DNA from: an uncultured Lachnospira sp.
GTDB taxonomy: Bacteria > Bacillota > Clostridia > Lachnospirales > Lachnospiraceae
Assembly: GCA_944381165.1 (NCBI GenBank)
Contig: CALWKC010000010.1
Span: 1-64,000, forward strand
DNA length: 64,000 bases
Direction: 5' to 3'
Part shown: positions 34,625 to 43,546 of the stretch, one piece after another
How positions within the stretch are numbered: position 1 is the stretch's first letter
How the letters are laid out: every line of letters begins with the position of its first letter
Made by a program: the position numbers and the translations under genes
The notes under the pieces: model-generated
Database searches by the model: none
Told to the model about the DNA's origin: nothing
The model's input: the letters and a program-made list of their open reading frames with translations, nothing else

Positions 34625-34882
34625 TTGAAAGGATATATTGAAGAACGTGCCGTTAAAACTGCCGAATACATTATTGAGACTAAGGCGACGGTCAGACAGA
34701 CCGCAAGGAAGTTCGGCGTAAGCAAGAGCACGGTTCATAAGGATGTGACCTCAAGACTTGCCAGAATTAATCCTTCATTGGCCAAAGAAGCCAGGAAGGT
34801 TCTGGATATAAATAAACAGGAACGGCACATCCGCGGCGGAATGGCAACAAGGGAAAAATATCTCAGTGAACACGATACATAG
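34625..34882 (+). CDS. spoIIID: Stage III sporulation transcriptional regulator SpoIIID
   Basis: 85 residues from the TTG at 34625. GCAGGGG lies six bases upstream and the product starts (M)KGYIEERAVKTAEYIIETK, in register with B. subtilis SpoIIID (MHDYIKERTIKIG). The ATG five codons earlier has no ribosome site. The helix-turn-helix ARKFGVSKSTVHKDVTSRL is nearly the family consensus, and RHIRGGMATREKY matches the basic tail. It regulates mother-cell genes with sigma-E and marks the organism as a spore former. A CATATTTGT/ACAAATATG hairpin lies just before it. Confidence 0.95.
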   Translation: MKGYIEERAVKTAEYIIETKATVRQTARKFGVSKSTVHKDVTSRLARINPSLAKEARKVLDINKQERHIRGGMATREKYLSEHDT

Positions 34883-35044
34883 CAGATAACCGCCGCATCA
34901 GCGGCATATTTAAGACAAGAAGCTTATGCAGATAAGCATTATCAGCGATAAGCAGCATCCGTAATATAATCGATGTGTATGACTAAACATGCATCCGTTT
35001 ATATACAGAAGCTGCTTTTTTCGTATTTATGAAATTGTTTCTGA

Positions 35045-35072
35045 TTGACATAAATTTTTTAAATGTTATAAT
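35045..35072 (+). promoter_or_regulatory. sigma-A promoter with a long leader ahead of mgtE
   Basis: TTGACA (35045-35050), 16 bases, TATAAT (35067-35072). Both hexamers are perfect. The predicted start near 35079 leaves a leader of about 475 bases. Confidence 0.8.
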
Positions 35073-35078
35073 CGAAAG

Positions 35079-35345
35079 TGCAGGAATTCCTGCAAGTCAG
35101 ATGCCTACGGAAAGGTTTTGAGGCGTCTGACCGGGCGCAGCAGCCGGATGTACATTTGAACATGTCCGCATATGCCGCTGCCATATAAATATTATACGAA
35201 TTGAGGTGAGACCATGTCTGACGACAGTTACGGGCGAAGTATTATAATTGTCTGCAAAAAACAGAAGAATATTAAAAAATGCCCATTGAAACTTCTGTCT
35301 GATGGGTCTCATTTTTGCGGCTGTTTTACACAGCTTTCTTTTTAA
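35079..35345 (+). promoter_or_regulatory. Structured leader of mgtE, possible metal-responsive element of unrecognised class
   Basis: In order: CAGGAATTCCTG; GTCAGATGCC with GGCGTCTGAC (10 pairs); a GCAGC/GCTGC stem enclosing CGGATGT-ACATGTCCG; then TGAGACCAT that can pair with ATGGGTCTCA, in competition with GCCCAT/ATGGGT, followed by TTTTT. Such switching pairs are typical of attenuators. I could not match it to the M-box or another named class. Confidence 0.45.
35214..35345 (+). CDS. Small upstream ORF in the mgtE leader (43 codons)
   Basis: ATG at 35214 with GAGGTGAG five bases upstream opens a frame ending at TAA 35343-35345. The product would start MSDDSYGRSIIIVCKKQK and contain four cysteines, two of them in CGC. 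It overlaps the alternative hairpins of the leader, so if translated it could couple ribosome position to attenuation, as mgtL does in enterobacteria. Equally, it could be an accident of an otherwise non-coding leader; there is no homologue I recognise. Confidence 0.3.
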   Translation: MSDDSYGRSIIIVCKKQKNIKKCPLKLLSDGSHFCGCFTQLSF

Positions 35346-35426
35346 TTCTTTTCTTCGTGCTTTTTTCAGGCAATTAATCATTATTCATCTAACCGCATTA
35401 CGTTTTTTTGCCGTCCGGTTTTGTGT

Positions 35427-35517
35427 GCCGTGAGGCTTGGTTTTCTATGCGTTTTTGCGCTGCGAAATTCCGGCTGTCACGAAGCTGTACCGTGAGGCTT
35501 ATTTTGTCATGCGGTTT
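35427..35517 (+). repeat. Two imperfect direct repeats before mgtE
   Basis: GCCGTGAGGCTTGGTTTTC with TATGCGTTT (35427-35453) recurs as ACCGTGAGGCTTATTTTGTC with ATGCGGTTT (35489-35517). Their role is unknown; they lie between the structured leader and the ribosome site AGGAAAGGAG. Confidence 0.5.
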
Positions 35518-35553
35518 AACTGACATCGCCGACAGGCAGGAAAGGAGCATGAA

Positions 35554-36981
35554 ATGGAAGAAAAGAACATCTTAAAGCCTACCGCAGAAGAAATGGCTTC
35601 AATGAAGCCTGACTATGAGAAAGAAATCGCTTCTATCATCAGAAGCAGCGCATCCCCTGTACAGATTAAAGACAGGCTGTTAGACTACCACGAAAATGAT
35701 ATTGCTGCGGCTCTTGAGCATATGAGCGTAGCGGAACGCCAGCGCCTTTACCGTATTTTGGATATAGACGCGCTCTCGGAAATTTTTGAGTATGTTGATG
35801 AAGAACATATTTCCGAATATTTCAAGGAGATGGATATAAAAAAGAGGACTTCTGTCATATCTGAAATGGATGCGGACAAGGCTGTCTATGTTTTAAGGCA
35901 GCTTGACAAAAATACTCGCGACGACATTATTGAGCTTATCGGAAATGATGCAAGAAAGGATATTTCCCTTATTTCTTCTTTTGACGACGACCAGATAGGC
36001 AGCAAAATGACCACCAACTTTATATCAATACGCTCATGCTTAAGCATCAAGCAGGCTATGCGTGAGCTTGTAAATCAGGCGGCGGAAAACGACAATATAT
36101 CGACACTTTATGTTGTCGATGAAAACGATGTGTTCTGCGGCGCGATAACTCTAAACGATTTGATTATCGCAAGAGCCGACATGCCGCTCTCAGAGCTTAT
36201 TGTAACCTCATACCCATTTGTGTACGCAAAGGAAAATATTGACGAGTGCATAGAATGGATTAAGGACTATTCCGAGGATTCTATCCCTGCTCTCGATGAA
36301 AACAACAGACTTCTCGGAGTAATCACGGCGCAGGATATTATCAAAGTTGTCGACGATGAGATGGGTGAGGACTATGCCATGCTTGCAGGCCTCACCTCAG
36401 AGGAGGATCTGCACGAGCCTCTTAAGGACAGCATCAAAAAACGTCTGCCGTGGCTCGTCATACTTCTGGGGCTCGGCCTTCTGGTATCCTCTGTTGTCGG
36501 AATGTTTGAGACTGTTGTGGCTCAGCTCACGATTGTAATGTGTTTTCAGTCTCTTATTCTCGATATGGCGGGAAATGTGGGTACACAGTCCCTTGCCGTA
36601 ACTATCCGCGTCCTTATGGATGAAGAGCTCTCGGCAAAGCAGAAGTTCGGACTCGTATTTAAAGAGGGAAAAGTAGGGCTTGTGAACGGATTTATCCTCG
36701 GTTTGCTCTCGCTTGTATGCATCGGGGGATATATCTTTCTTTTCAAGGGAGAAAGCCTTACATTTTCACTCTGCATATCGCTGTGCATAGGAGCGGCTCT
36801 TATGCTCGCAATGTTTATATCAAGCCTTGTCGGAACTCTTATACCTATATTTTTCAAGAAAATAAATATCGACCCCGCAGTAGCATCAGGCCCGCTGATT
36901 ACCACTGTAAACGACCTTGTAGCAGTTATCACATATTACGGACTCGCATGGCTTTTCCTGATTGAGATTATGAAATTCTGA
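35554..36981 (+). CDS. mgtE: Magnesium transporter MgtE
   Basis: The protein has 475 residues. The N-terminal superhelical domain (LEHMSVAERQRLYRIL) is followed by a CBS pair (about 145-265: TNFISIRSCLSIKQAMREL, ITLNDLIIARADMPL, VITAQDIIKVVDDEM) and five transmembrane helices from about residue 300. The pore-lining LDMAGNVGTQSLAVTIR and the final NDLVAVITYYG are the MgtE signatures. The CBS/N domains sense cytoplasmic Mg2+ and gate the channel. AGGAAAGGAG precedes the ATG. A perfect sigma-A promoter and a structured leader lie upstream. Its end overlaps the convergent MATE gene by 14 bases. Confidence 0.96.
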   Translation: MEEKNILKPTAEEMASMKPDYEKEIASIIRSSASPVQIKDRLLDYHENDIAAALEHMSVAERQRLYRILDIDALSEIFEYVDEEHISEYFKEMDIKKRTSVISEMDADKAVYVLRQLDKNTRDDIIELIGNDARKDISLISSFDDDQIGSKMTTNFISIRSCLSIKQAMRELVNQAAENDNISTLYVVDENDVFCGAITLNDLIIARADMPLSELIVTSYPFVYAKENIDECIEWIKDYSEDSIPALDENNRLLGVITAQDIIKVVDDEMGEDYAMLAGLTSEEDLHEPLKDSIKKRLPWLVILLGLGLLVSSVVGMFETVVAQLTIVMCFQSLILDMAGNVGTQSLAVTIRVLMDEELSAKQKFGLVFKEGKVGLVNGFILGLLSLVCIGGYIFLFKGESLTFSLCISLCIGAALMLAMFISSLVGTLIPIFFKKINIDPAVASGPLITTVNDLVAVITYYGLAWLFLIEIMKF

Positions 36982-38302
36982 TAAGTCTGTTCCGGCAGTA
37001 AATAAATGCCGGCACAAGGAATATATCAGCCGCAATCCAAGCGAACGGATTTGCAAGACAGGCTCCGCTGTAGCCCATAACCGGCACAAGAGCAAGCGCG
37101 ACAAATGTTCTCGCCGCCATCTCAAACACGCCTGCCAGAATAGCAAAGACCGAGAAGCCCATTCCCTGAATGCAGAAGCGGATAACATTTACAAAGGTCA
37201 GAGGAATATAAAACAGCGCGCAGTACACGATATATCTGTGTGTGAGATTTATGATTTCCGTCTCACCCGCGTCAACAAACAAAAGCGAAATATAATTTGC
37301 GAAGAAATACAAAAGTATGAGCGCAGCCACGCTGTACACGATACCTATTATTCCTGCGGCGCGTATTCCCTTGCCGAGCCTGTCGTATTTTCCCGCGCCG
37401 ACATTCTGCCCGCCGTAGGTCGCCATTGTTGAGCCGAGCGCGTCAAACGGGCAGCAGGTAAACGTAAATATTTTAGAACCCGCCGTCATGGCAGCAACAT
37501 AAACCGAGCCGAGCATATTTACGGCAGCCTGCAATATAACGCTTCCTATCGCTGTTATAGAATATTGAAGCCCCATAGGTATCCCGTTCACACACAGGTT
37601 GCGCACATATTTTTTCCCCATTTTCCGTTCGGATTTTTCAAATTTTAAGATTTCATATTTTTTCTTCATATAAAGATAGCATGCGGCGCCGGATACAAGC
37701 TGGGATATATCGGTAGCCCACGCGGCGCCCGCAACTCCCATATTGAAATTCAGAATAAACACGAAGTCCAGCACTATATTTATAACCGCTGAAATAACAA
37801 GAAAATATACAGGCGTCTTGCTGTCTCCCAGAGAGCGTATCACACCCGAAACGATATTATATAAAAACACTGTCGGAATACCGGCAAAAATCACAACAAT
37901 ATAGTCATACGCATACACGAAGATATTTTCCGGAGTGCGGAGCAGCTTAAGTATAGCGCTGCACCCTATAACGGCTGCTGCCGTAAGGACAACAGCAAAT
38001 ACAGCGCTGCATATATAACTGTTAAATACATATTTTCTGAGCTCGGAATACTTTCCCGCCCCGAACTGCTGCGCCACCGGAATCGCAAAGCCGCTGCACA
38101 CTCCCATGCAGAAGCCGATAATCATAAAATTAATTCCCGACGTAGCTCCGACGCCAGCAAGCGCATCCACACCAAGCGTCTTTCCGACAATCATCGTATC
38201 TACCAGATTGTAGAACTGCTGAAACAGCATACCGAACAGCATAGGCACCGCAAAGCCTAAAATCAGCTTCATCGGAGAGCCCTTCGTCATATCCTTAACC
38301 AT
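36968..38302 (-). CDS. MATE-family efflux transporter
   Basis: The protein has 444 residues and 12 predicted membrane helices. It starts DMTKGSPMKLILGFAVPMLF then GMLFQQFYNLVDTMIVGKTL, the typical start of clostridial MATE proteins, with GVDALAGVGATSGI soon after. It exports organic cations or drugs with Na+ or H+ antiport; the substrate is not readable. It converges on mgtE with a short tail-to-tail overlap and follows recQ on the same strand, with a hairpin between them. Confidence 0.93.
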   Translation of the reverse strand: MVKDMTKGSPMKLILGFAVPMLFGMLFQQFYNLVDTMIVGKTLGVDALAGVGATSGINFMIIGFCMGVCSGFAIPVAQQFGAGKYSELRKYVFNSYICSAVFAVVLTAAAVIGCSAILKLLRTPENIFVYAYDYIVVIFAGIPTVFLYNIVSGVIRSLGDSKTPVYFLVISAVINIVLDFVFILNFNMGVAGAAWATDISQLVSGAACYLYMKKKYEILKFEKSERKMGKKYVRNLCVNGIPMGLQYSITAIGSVILQAAVNMLGSVYVAAMTAGSKIFTFTCCPFDALGSTMATYGGQNVGAGKYDRLGKGIRAAGIIGIVYSVAALILLYFFANYISLLFVDAGETEIINLTHRYIVYCALFYIPLTFVNVIRFCIQGMGFSVFAILAGVFEMAARTFVALALVPVMGYSGACLANPFAWIAADIFLVPAFIYCRNRLIRIS

Positions 38303-38371
38303 TTTTTATTTTCTCCTCTTAATCCTTTTTTCTAAATAATCAATTTCCTGAGCGGCTTGTCGCGAAGAGGC

Positions 38372-38402
38372 GATGAGAAATCCGCGCAGGCGGTTTCTCA
38401 TC
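38372..38402 (-). terminator. Hairpin at the end of recQ
   Basis: GATGAGAAA and TTTCTCATC form nine pairs around a GC-rich loop, overlapping the recQ stop codon. There is no T-run, so function as a terminator is uncertain. Confidence 0.35.
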
Positions 38403-40269
38403 TGCCATCAGAGCTTTTTGCTTTCGCAATGCAGTCAAGAAACTGCTTTCCGTAACGATTATATTTATTCTCGCCCACGCCGTTTACCTCGAGCATTTCC
38501 TCTTTTGTGCGCGGACGCTTTGCGCACATATCGGCAAGCGTCTTGTCCGAAAATACAATATAAGGCGGAACATTTTCTCTTCTCGCAATTTCAAGCCGCA
38601 CCTCACGCAGCCTCTCAAACAGCAAAAGCCCATCGGCGTCAAGCTCCGAGGCGGCAGCCGATTTACTCTTGGCTGTTTTTTCAGGCTTTACAGCCTCTTT
38701 CCTCTCGGACCATTTTATTGTCATGCGCAGCTCTCCCGAGAGCAATCCCTGCGCCTCGTCTGCCGCTCTGAGAAGATGATACATATCGTCGCTCTCGGCA
38801 AGAATTCCCTCCAGAAGCATTTCCTCAATGACGCCCTTTATAAGATTTTCACTGACTCCCCTGTAAACGCCGAAGGTGCTGTATCTGCTGACGCCGTAGC
38901 TTTTAAGCTTCGCCTTGTTTTCACCTCGCAGCGTTCCGACTATCACTCCCGCTCCGAAACGGGCATGACACTCATTAACGGTCTTTAAAATATTTACGGC
39001 AATATCCGTGACGTCGCGCTCCTCGAACACTGCGGAGCAGTTGCCGCAGTGTTGGCAGTCGTGCCTTCCCGAATACTCGCCGAAGTAGTTAAGCATATAC
39101 TCCCGAAGGCAATCCTTTGTATTGCAGTAATAACGCATCTTCTTAAGCCTGCGTATGTCATTTTCACGCACAGCCGCCTTTTCCTGCTCTGTAAATTCGC
39201 TGTTTTCTCCCTTGCTGTCAATAAGAAACTCATTTATTATAACGTCCTGCGGCGAGAACAGCAGTATGCACTCTGCGGGGGCTCCGTCCCTGCCCGCTCG
39301 TCCCGCCTCCTGATAATAGTTTTCAATACACTGAGGCATGTTATAATGCAGGACATATCTGACATTTGACTTATCTATTCCCATTCCGAAAGCATTTGTC
39401 GCCACAATCACAGGCGTCTCGTCATAGATAAATCTTGACTGATTTTCCCTTCGCATATCGTTGTCGAGCCCGGCGTGGTATCTCGTTGCGGCAACGCCGT
39501 TCTTTTTAAGCATTAGATATACCTTATCCACATTTTTTCTTGTGGCGCAGTATATTATACCGCTCTCCCCGCGATGAGACAGCACATAGTCGAGCACCTC
39601 GGCGTCCTTGTGCTTAGAGTGTCTTACCTCAAAGTAGAGATTTTCCCTGTCAAAGCCCGTAACCTTCACAAAAGGCTTCTCAAGCCCCAGCACGCACGCT
39701 ATATCGTCCTTTACAGCCGCCGTAGCCGTAGCCGTAAACGCGCTTACCACCGGTCTTTTCGGCAGCAGCTTTATGAGATTTACAATTTTCAGATAGCTTG
39801 GTCTGAAATCCTGTCCCCACTGTGAAATGCAGTGCGCCTCATCGACTGTAATCATTGAAATATCGGCGTTCATCACAAATTCGAGAAATCTGTTTGTCTC
39901 AAGCCGCTCCGGAGCCACATATACTATTTTGTAGCGCCCGCACATCGCATTGTAGAGCGCCTTAGTGACCTGATTTTCGCTCAGGGCGCTGTTGATATAA
40001 GCCGCGTGCACCCCTGCCTCGTTCAACGCCTTAACCTGGTCAATCATAAGCGAGATAAGCGGCGAAACTACTATGGTTATCCCTGAAAGCATAAGCGCAG
40101 GAAGCTGATAGCATATTGATTTTCCTGCTCCCGTCGGCATTATCCCCAGCACGTCGCGCCCGGCGAGAATGTTATCCACAATCTCCTCCTGCCCCGGCCT
40201 GAAGGAGTCATATCCGAACACCTTTTTAAGCACATTTATTTTTTGATTTTTTATATCTGACGTAATCAT
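38398..40269 (-). CDS. recQ: ATP-dependent DNA helicase RecQ
   Basis: The protein has 623 residues. It carries FGYDSFRPGQEEIVDNIL (Q motif), GIMPTGAGKSICYQLPAL (Walker A), ITVDEAHCISQWGQDFRPSY (DEAH plus aromatic loop), YHAGLDNDMR, and GIDKSNVRYVLHYNMPQ. These are followed by the zinc-binding C-residues (CLREYMLNYFGE, CQHCGNCS), a winged helix, and a C-terminal HRDC domain from about residue 545. It unwinds DNA 3' to 5' in recombination and repair. No promoter was recognised; the 3-hairpin repeat lies 90 bases upstream. Confidence 0.97.
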   Translation of the reverse strand: MITSDIKNQKINVLKKVFGYDSFRPGQEEIVDNILAGRDVLGIMPTGAGKSICYQLPALMLSGITIVVSPLISLMIDQVKALNEAGVHAAYINSALSENQVTKALYNAMCGRYKIVYVAPERLETNRFLEFVMNADISMITVDEAHCISQWGQDFRPSYLKIVNLIKLLPKRPVVSAFTATATAAVKDDIACVLGLEKPFVKVTGFDRENLYFEVRHSKHKDAEVLDYVLSHRGESGIIYCATRKNVDKVYLMLKKNGVAATRYHAGLDNDMRRENQSRFIYDETPVIVATNAFGMGIDKSNVRYVLHYNMPQCIENYYQEAGRAGRDGAPAECILLFSPQDVIINEFLIDSKGENSEFTEQEKAAVRENDIRRLKKMRYYCNTKDCLREYMLNYFGEYSGRHDCQHCGNCSAVFEERDVTDIAVNILKTVNECHARFGAGVIVGTLRGENKAKLKSYGVSRYSTFGVYRGVSENLIKGVIEEMLLEGILAESDDMYHLLRAADEAQGLLSGELRMTIKWSERKEAVKPEKTAKSKSAAASELDADGLLLFERLREVRLEIARRENVPPYIVFSDKTLADMCAKRPRTKEEMLEVNGVGENKYNRYGKQFLDCIAKAKSSDGR

Positions 40270-40362
40270 TGCGCTTATTTCTCCGTTTTAAATCTGTATA
40301 AAACAATTCGGCTCAAATGCCGTCCACGATAGATTATATCTTTACGCCTGAGTATGCAAGCA

Positions 40363-40496
40363 TTTTTTTATTCTATAGGAAAGTTCTTTGAACTTTCCTA
40401 TAGAATAAAAATGCTCCGCAGGCTCGCAGAGGCGCGGAAATGTAATTATTCTTACGAATCCGCGCCTCGCGAAAGAGTTCGCTTGCGAACTCTTTA
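40363..40496. repeat. Full copy of the 130-nt three-hairpin repeat, between recQ and trpB
   Basis: Reverse-orientation twin of the copy at 32950-33080, nearly identical over its whole length. The long stem (TTTTTATTCTATAGGAAAG with its complement) is perfect here, about 22 pairs. The rest of the 400-base gap between recQ and trpB holds no gene; a ribosome site AGGAGG lies just before trpB. Confidence 0.9.
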
Positions 40497-40668
40497 TTCT
40501 AATGAAGATGAAATTTTTTAAGATTGATAAATACTGTCTGATATGATACGATTATCAACAGCAAAATGTATCGCAAAACGCTGTATATAAGCGGCTTCCC
40601 CGCTTGCCTGCCTCAGGTTTACTCCGGGTTTTACGCTGTTTTGCCGCAATCAAACAGGAGGTTTTAAA

Positions 40669-42057
40669 ATGAACACTGAAAAAAATATTCCTTATAAGAT
40701 TTATCTGGACGAAAATGAGCTGCCGAAAGCGTGGTATAACGTGCGCGCAGATATGAAAAACAAACCGGCTCCTCTGTTAAATCCAGCCACATTAAAGCCT
40801 ATGACTGCCGACGAGCTTAAGGGCGTTTTCTGCGACGAGCTTATCGCGCAGGAGCTTGACGACACGACAGCATATATTCCTATACCTGAGGAAATTATTG
40901 ATTTTTACAAAATGTACCGTCCGTCTCCTCTGGTACGCGCATACTGTCTCGAGAAAAAGCTTCAGACGCCTGCAAAGATTTATTATAAATTTGAGGGAAA
41001 CAACACCAGCGGAAGCCACAAGCTCAACTCTGCCATTGCGCAGGCATACTATGCAAAAAAGCAGGGTCTCAAGGGCGTTACGACAGAAACCGGAGCCGGA
41101 CAGTGGGGAACAGCGCTCTCAATGGCCTGCGCTTATTTCGGTCTGGACTGCCAGGTTTACATGGTTAAGGTTTCATATGAGCAGAAGCCTTTCAGACGTG
41201 AGGTTATGCGCACCTACGGAGCAACTGTAACCCCGTCTCCTAGCACAACAACAGAGATTGGAAGAAAAATCCTGGCAGAGCATCCGGGCACAACCGGAAG
41301 TCTCGGTTGCGCGATTTCTGAGGCTGTTGAGGCAGAATCACGTCAGGAGGGTTACAAATATGTTCTCGGAAGCGTTTTAAATCAGGTGCTTCTCCACCAG
41401 ACTGTAATTGGTCTTGAGACTAAAGCTGCTCTCGACAAATACAATATTGTTCCTGATATTGTCATTGGCTGCGCCGGCGGCGGCTCTAACCTCGGCGGCC
41501 TCATTTCTCCGTTTGCAGGAGAGATGCTCCGCGGCGAGCGCAACTACCGAATTATCGCAGTTGAGCCGGCTTCATGCCCAAGCTTTACACGAGGCGTGTT
41601 CGCTTATGACTTCTGCGACACAGGAAAGGTTTGTCCTCTCGCAAAGATGTACACTCTCGGAAGCGGCTTTATACCTTCTGCCAACCATGCAGGGGGGCTG
41701 CGCTATCACGGCATGAGCCCTATTCTCTCACAGCTTTACCACGACGGAATTATCGAGGCTACAAGCGTTGAGCAGACAGCCGTATTTGAAGCTGCAGAGC
41801 AGTTTGCGCGTGTTGAGGGTATTCTTCCTGCTCCTGAGAGCAGCCACGCAATCCGTATTGCGATTGACGAGGCACTCAAGTGCAAGGAGACCGGCGAGGA
41901 AAAGACTATTGTATTCGGTCTCACAGGAACAGGCTACTTCGATATGGTTGCATATGAGAAATACAACAACGGCGAAATGACAGACTACATCCCGACTGAC
42001 GAGGATTTAAAGCCGGGCTTTGACGGTATTCCCCGCTTCCCGGGAAATGAGTTTTAA
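40669..42057 (+). CDS. trpB: Tryptophan synthase beta-chain-like protein, TrpB2 type
   Basis: The protein has 462 residues, longer than the 390-400 of classical TrpB, with the N-terminal extension of the TrpB2 class. The PLP lysine lies in NNTSGSHKLNSAIAQAYYAK; ETGAGQWGTALSMACAYFG and the phosphate-binding GCAGGGSNLGG are present. TrpB2 joins indole and serine to tryptophan, often without TrpA. Neither trpA nor another trp gene is near, so it is an orphan here and may salvage indole. CAGGAGG precedes the ATG; no T-box was seen. Confidence 0.93.
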   Translation: MNTEKNIPYKIYLDENELPKAWYNVRADMKNKPAPLLNPATLKPMTADELKGVFCDELIAQELDDTTAYIPIPEEIIDFYKMYRPSPLVRAYCLEKKLQTPAKIYYKFEGNNTSGSHKLNSAIAQAYYAKKQGLKGVTTETGAGQWGTALSMACAYFGLDCQVYMVKVSYEQKPFRREVMRTYGATVTPSPSTTTEIGRKILAEHPGTTGSLGCAISEAVEAESRQEGYKYVLGSVLNQVLLHQTVIGLETKAALDKYNIVPDIVIGCAGGGSNLGGLISPFAGEMLRGERNYRIIAVEPASCPSFTRGVFAYDFCDTGKVCPLAKMYTLGSGFIPSANHAGGLRYHGMSPILSQLYHDGIIEATSVEQTAVFEAAEQFARVEGILPAPESSHAIRIAIDEALKCKETGEEKTIVFGLTGTGYFDMVAYEKYNNGEMTDYIPTDEDLKPGFDGIPRFPGNEF

Positions 42058-42170
42058 GTTTCACACTAATCTTTATTCCGGAGCGTTTTACGCGGCAGGG
42101 CGGGCGCAAATTTGATATTTGCGTCCGCAATCACAGCTTTTTGTGACACTCTGGCACAAAACGGCGGCGG

Positions 42171-42776
42171 CTATCCGATATTCGGACAGCCGCCGCGCTC
42201 TGCATCAAGTGTTGTTGTTTCCTTGTGCCCCGGATAAATTATATAATTACCGTCAAGTTCTTTTAACCGCTTAATCGACTCCTTCATTGCCGACTCGTCA
42301 CCACCGTAAAGGCTTGTCTTTCCATGCCCTCCTGCGAGCATTGTATCTCCCGTAAAAATCGCATTTTCCGTTCGCAGGGCCATTGAGCCCGGAGTATGTC
42401 CCGGCAGAATCATTATTGAAAATCTTATATCATCAAGCCATATTTCATCGCCCTCACTCAACAAAACAGACGGACGCACCGGCCTGTACGGCTTTTCAAC
42501 ATAAGGACGATCGTTTATAAGCTCCTCGTCCAAAAGCCGCCATGCGTCAATCCTGCTGACAGCCACCAATACATTATATTGGTCCGCCAAATCAGCCGCT
42601 GCAAGCACATGGTCAGTGTGACCGTGCGTGATGACTATATATGAAGGAATAAGCCCGTTTTTCTCAATACATTCTGTAATTTTTCCGGCCTCATCGGCAG
42701 GGTCGATTATCATGCAGCGCTTTGTATGCCTGTGATACACAATATAGCAGTTTGTAAAGCATGCGCCGAGCCACAA
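42171..42776 (-). CDS. MBL-fold metallo-hydrolase (glyoxalase II-like)
   Basis: 201 residues if the TTG at 42776 is the start; an in-frame TAA lies two codons before it. The metal site THGHTDHV (HxHxDH) is complete, followed by PGHTPGS, FTGDTMLAGG and YPGHKETTT. Relatives begin (M)xxxRLVLGxFxTNCYIV; here WLGACFTNCYIVYH is in this frame while MGVIRLV lies in the frame of the HD gene, one base away. So either translation starts at TTG or a one-base insertion broke the start (see findings). Confidence 0.85.
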   Translation of the reverse strand: MWLGACFTNCYIVYHRHTKRCMIIDPADEAGKITECIEKNGLIPSYIVITHGHTDHVLAAADLADQYNVLVAVSRIDAWRLLDEELINDRPYVEKPYRPVRPSVLLSEGDEIWLDDIRFSIMILPGHTPGSMALRTENAIFTGDTMLAGGHGKTSLYGGDESAMKESIKRLKELDGNYIIYPGHKETTTLDAERGGCPNIG

Positions 42777-43443
42777 GCCTTATAACTCCCATTTTGCCCG
42801 TATTGCGGTCATTGCCGGCAGATGCGTCATCGGTAATATCACTGACGGCTTCTTTTACATAGCCCGCCGCCTCGGCTTTTTTTATCTTTTCTCTTGTGTC
42901 ATTGTTTATATATTCCTTAAGCTTTCTTGCCGCCTCGCAAAAATCAGTCTCTCTCTGCCCATAGGTGAGCTGAAGCTCGTACTCAAGCGGAAGCCATGTT
43001 CTGATATCCGCCTCGTTGTGCTGTATCACCGCTTCCATTTTATCGAGCGCCTTGTACAGCTTCGCCTCCTCGCTCTTCTGCGCCTTCATCTCGCCGAACA
43101 GCTCCGCGAGCTCGCCCCTGTAAGGCTCCGGAAGCGTCCCAATCCACTCGGAAACTATTTTCTCTTCTCTGTCACTGTCTTCCGAGGTTTTTTCAAATGA
43201 CGGAATATCCCCTGTAAACGCCTCCCCCATGTCGTGAAACAGACACATCAATATGACTTTATTTATATCAATATTTTCAAATGTATCTTTCATAAAATAT
43301 GCCATCAGCGCAAGCCGCCAGCTGTGCTCGGCAACGCTCTCGCGTCTGCCCGACGAGGTCCACGAGTGTCTCGTGTTGTTTTTAAGCTGCTCCGCCCGGT
43401 GCAAAATCTCAAGATATTTATCCAATCTCATATATTTTCTCAT
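42691..43443 (-). CDS. HD-domain hydrolase (YfbR-like nucleotidase family)
   Basis: The protein has 250 residues. The HD metal site is clear: VAEHSWRLALMAYFM, LMCLFHDMGEAFTGDIPSFEK, and a later DKMEAVIQHNEAD. YfbR-type proteins dephosphorylate deoxynucleoside monophosphates. The family normally ends near residue 195; the extra 55 residues here (from YVKEAVSD) are of low complexity and then run into the start of the metallo-hydrolase gene, reading MGVIRLV in its last part. This suggests the true C-terminus has changed by frameshift. Confidence 0.85.
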   Translation of the reverse strand: MRKYMRLDKYLEILHRAEQLKNNTRHSWTSSGRRESVAEHSWRLALMAYFMKDTFENIDINKVILMCLFHDMGEAFTGDIPSFEKTSEDSDREEKIVSEWIGTLPEPYRGELAELFGEMKAQKSEEAKLYKALDKMEAVIQHNEADIRTWLPLEYELQLTYGQRETDFCEAARKLKEYINNDTREKIKKAEAAGYVKEAVSDITDDASAGNDRNTGKMGVIRLVARRMLYKLLYCVSQAYKALHDNRPCR

Positions 43444-43546
43444 TTCTGCGCACGTTTTAATTTTAACGGCCCTGCTATGCAGGAATTATGTACATAACAG
43501 GTTTGTGTCAGGTGCGCTCCGCCGCCAATTCTCTGCTGTATTTAAA

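Noticed and set aside
35079..35345. M-box (ykoK) magnesium riboswitch ahead of mgtE
   Set aside because: TGAGGTGAGACC recalls the conserved GUUAGGUGAGGCUCC, but the CUGCUGCCC and GACGCCAAUGGGU blocks are missing, so I call it only an unclassified leader.
40497..40668. T-box or trp attenuator before the TrpB2 gene
   Set aside because: No GGUGG-type T-box core and no run of Trp codons were found; only a ribosome site is evident.
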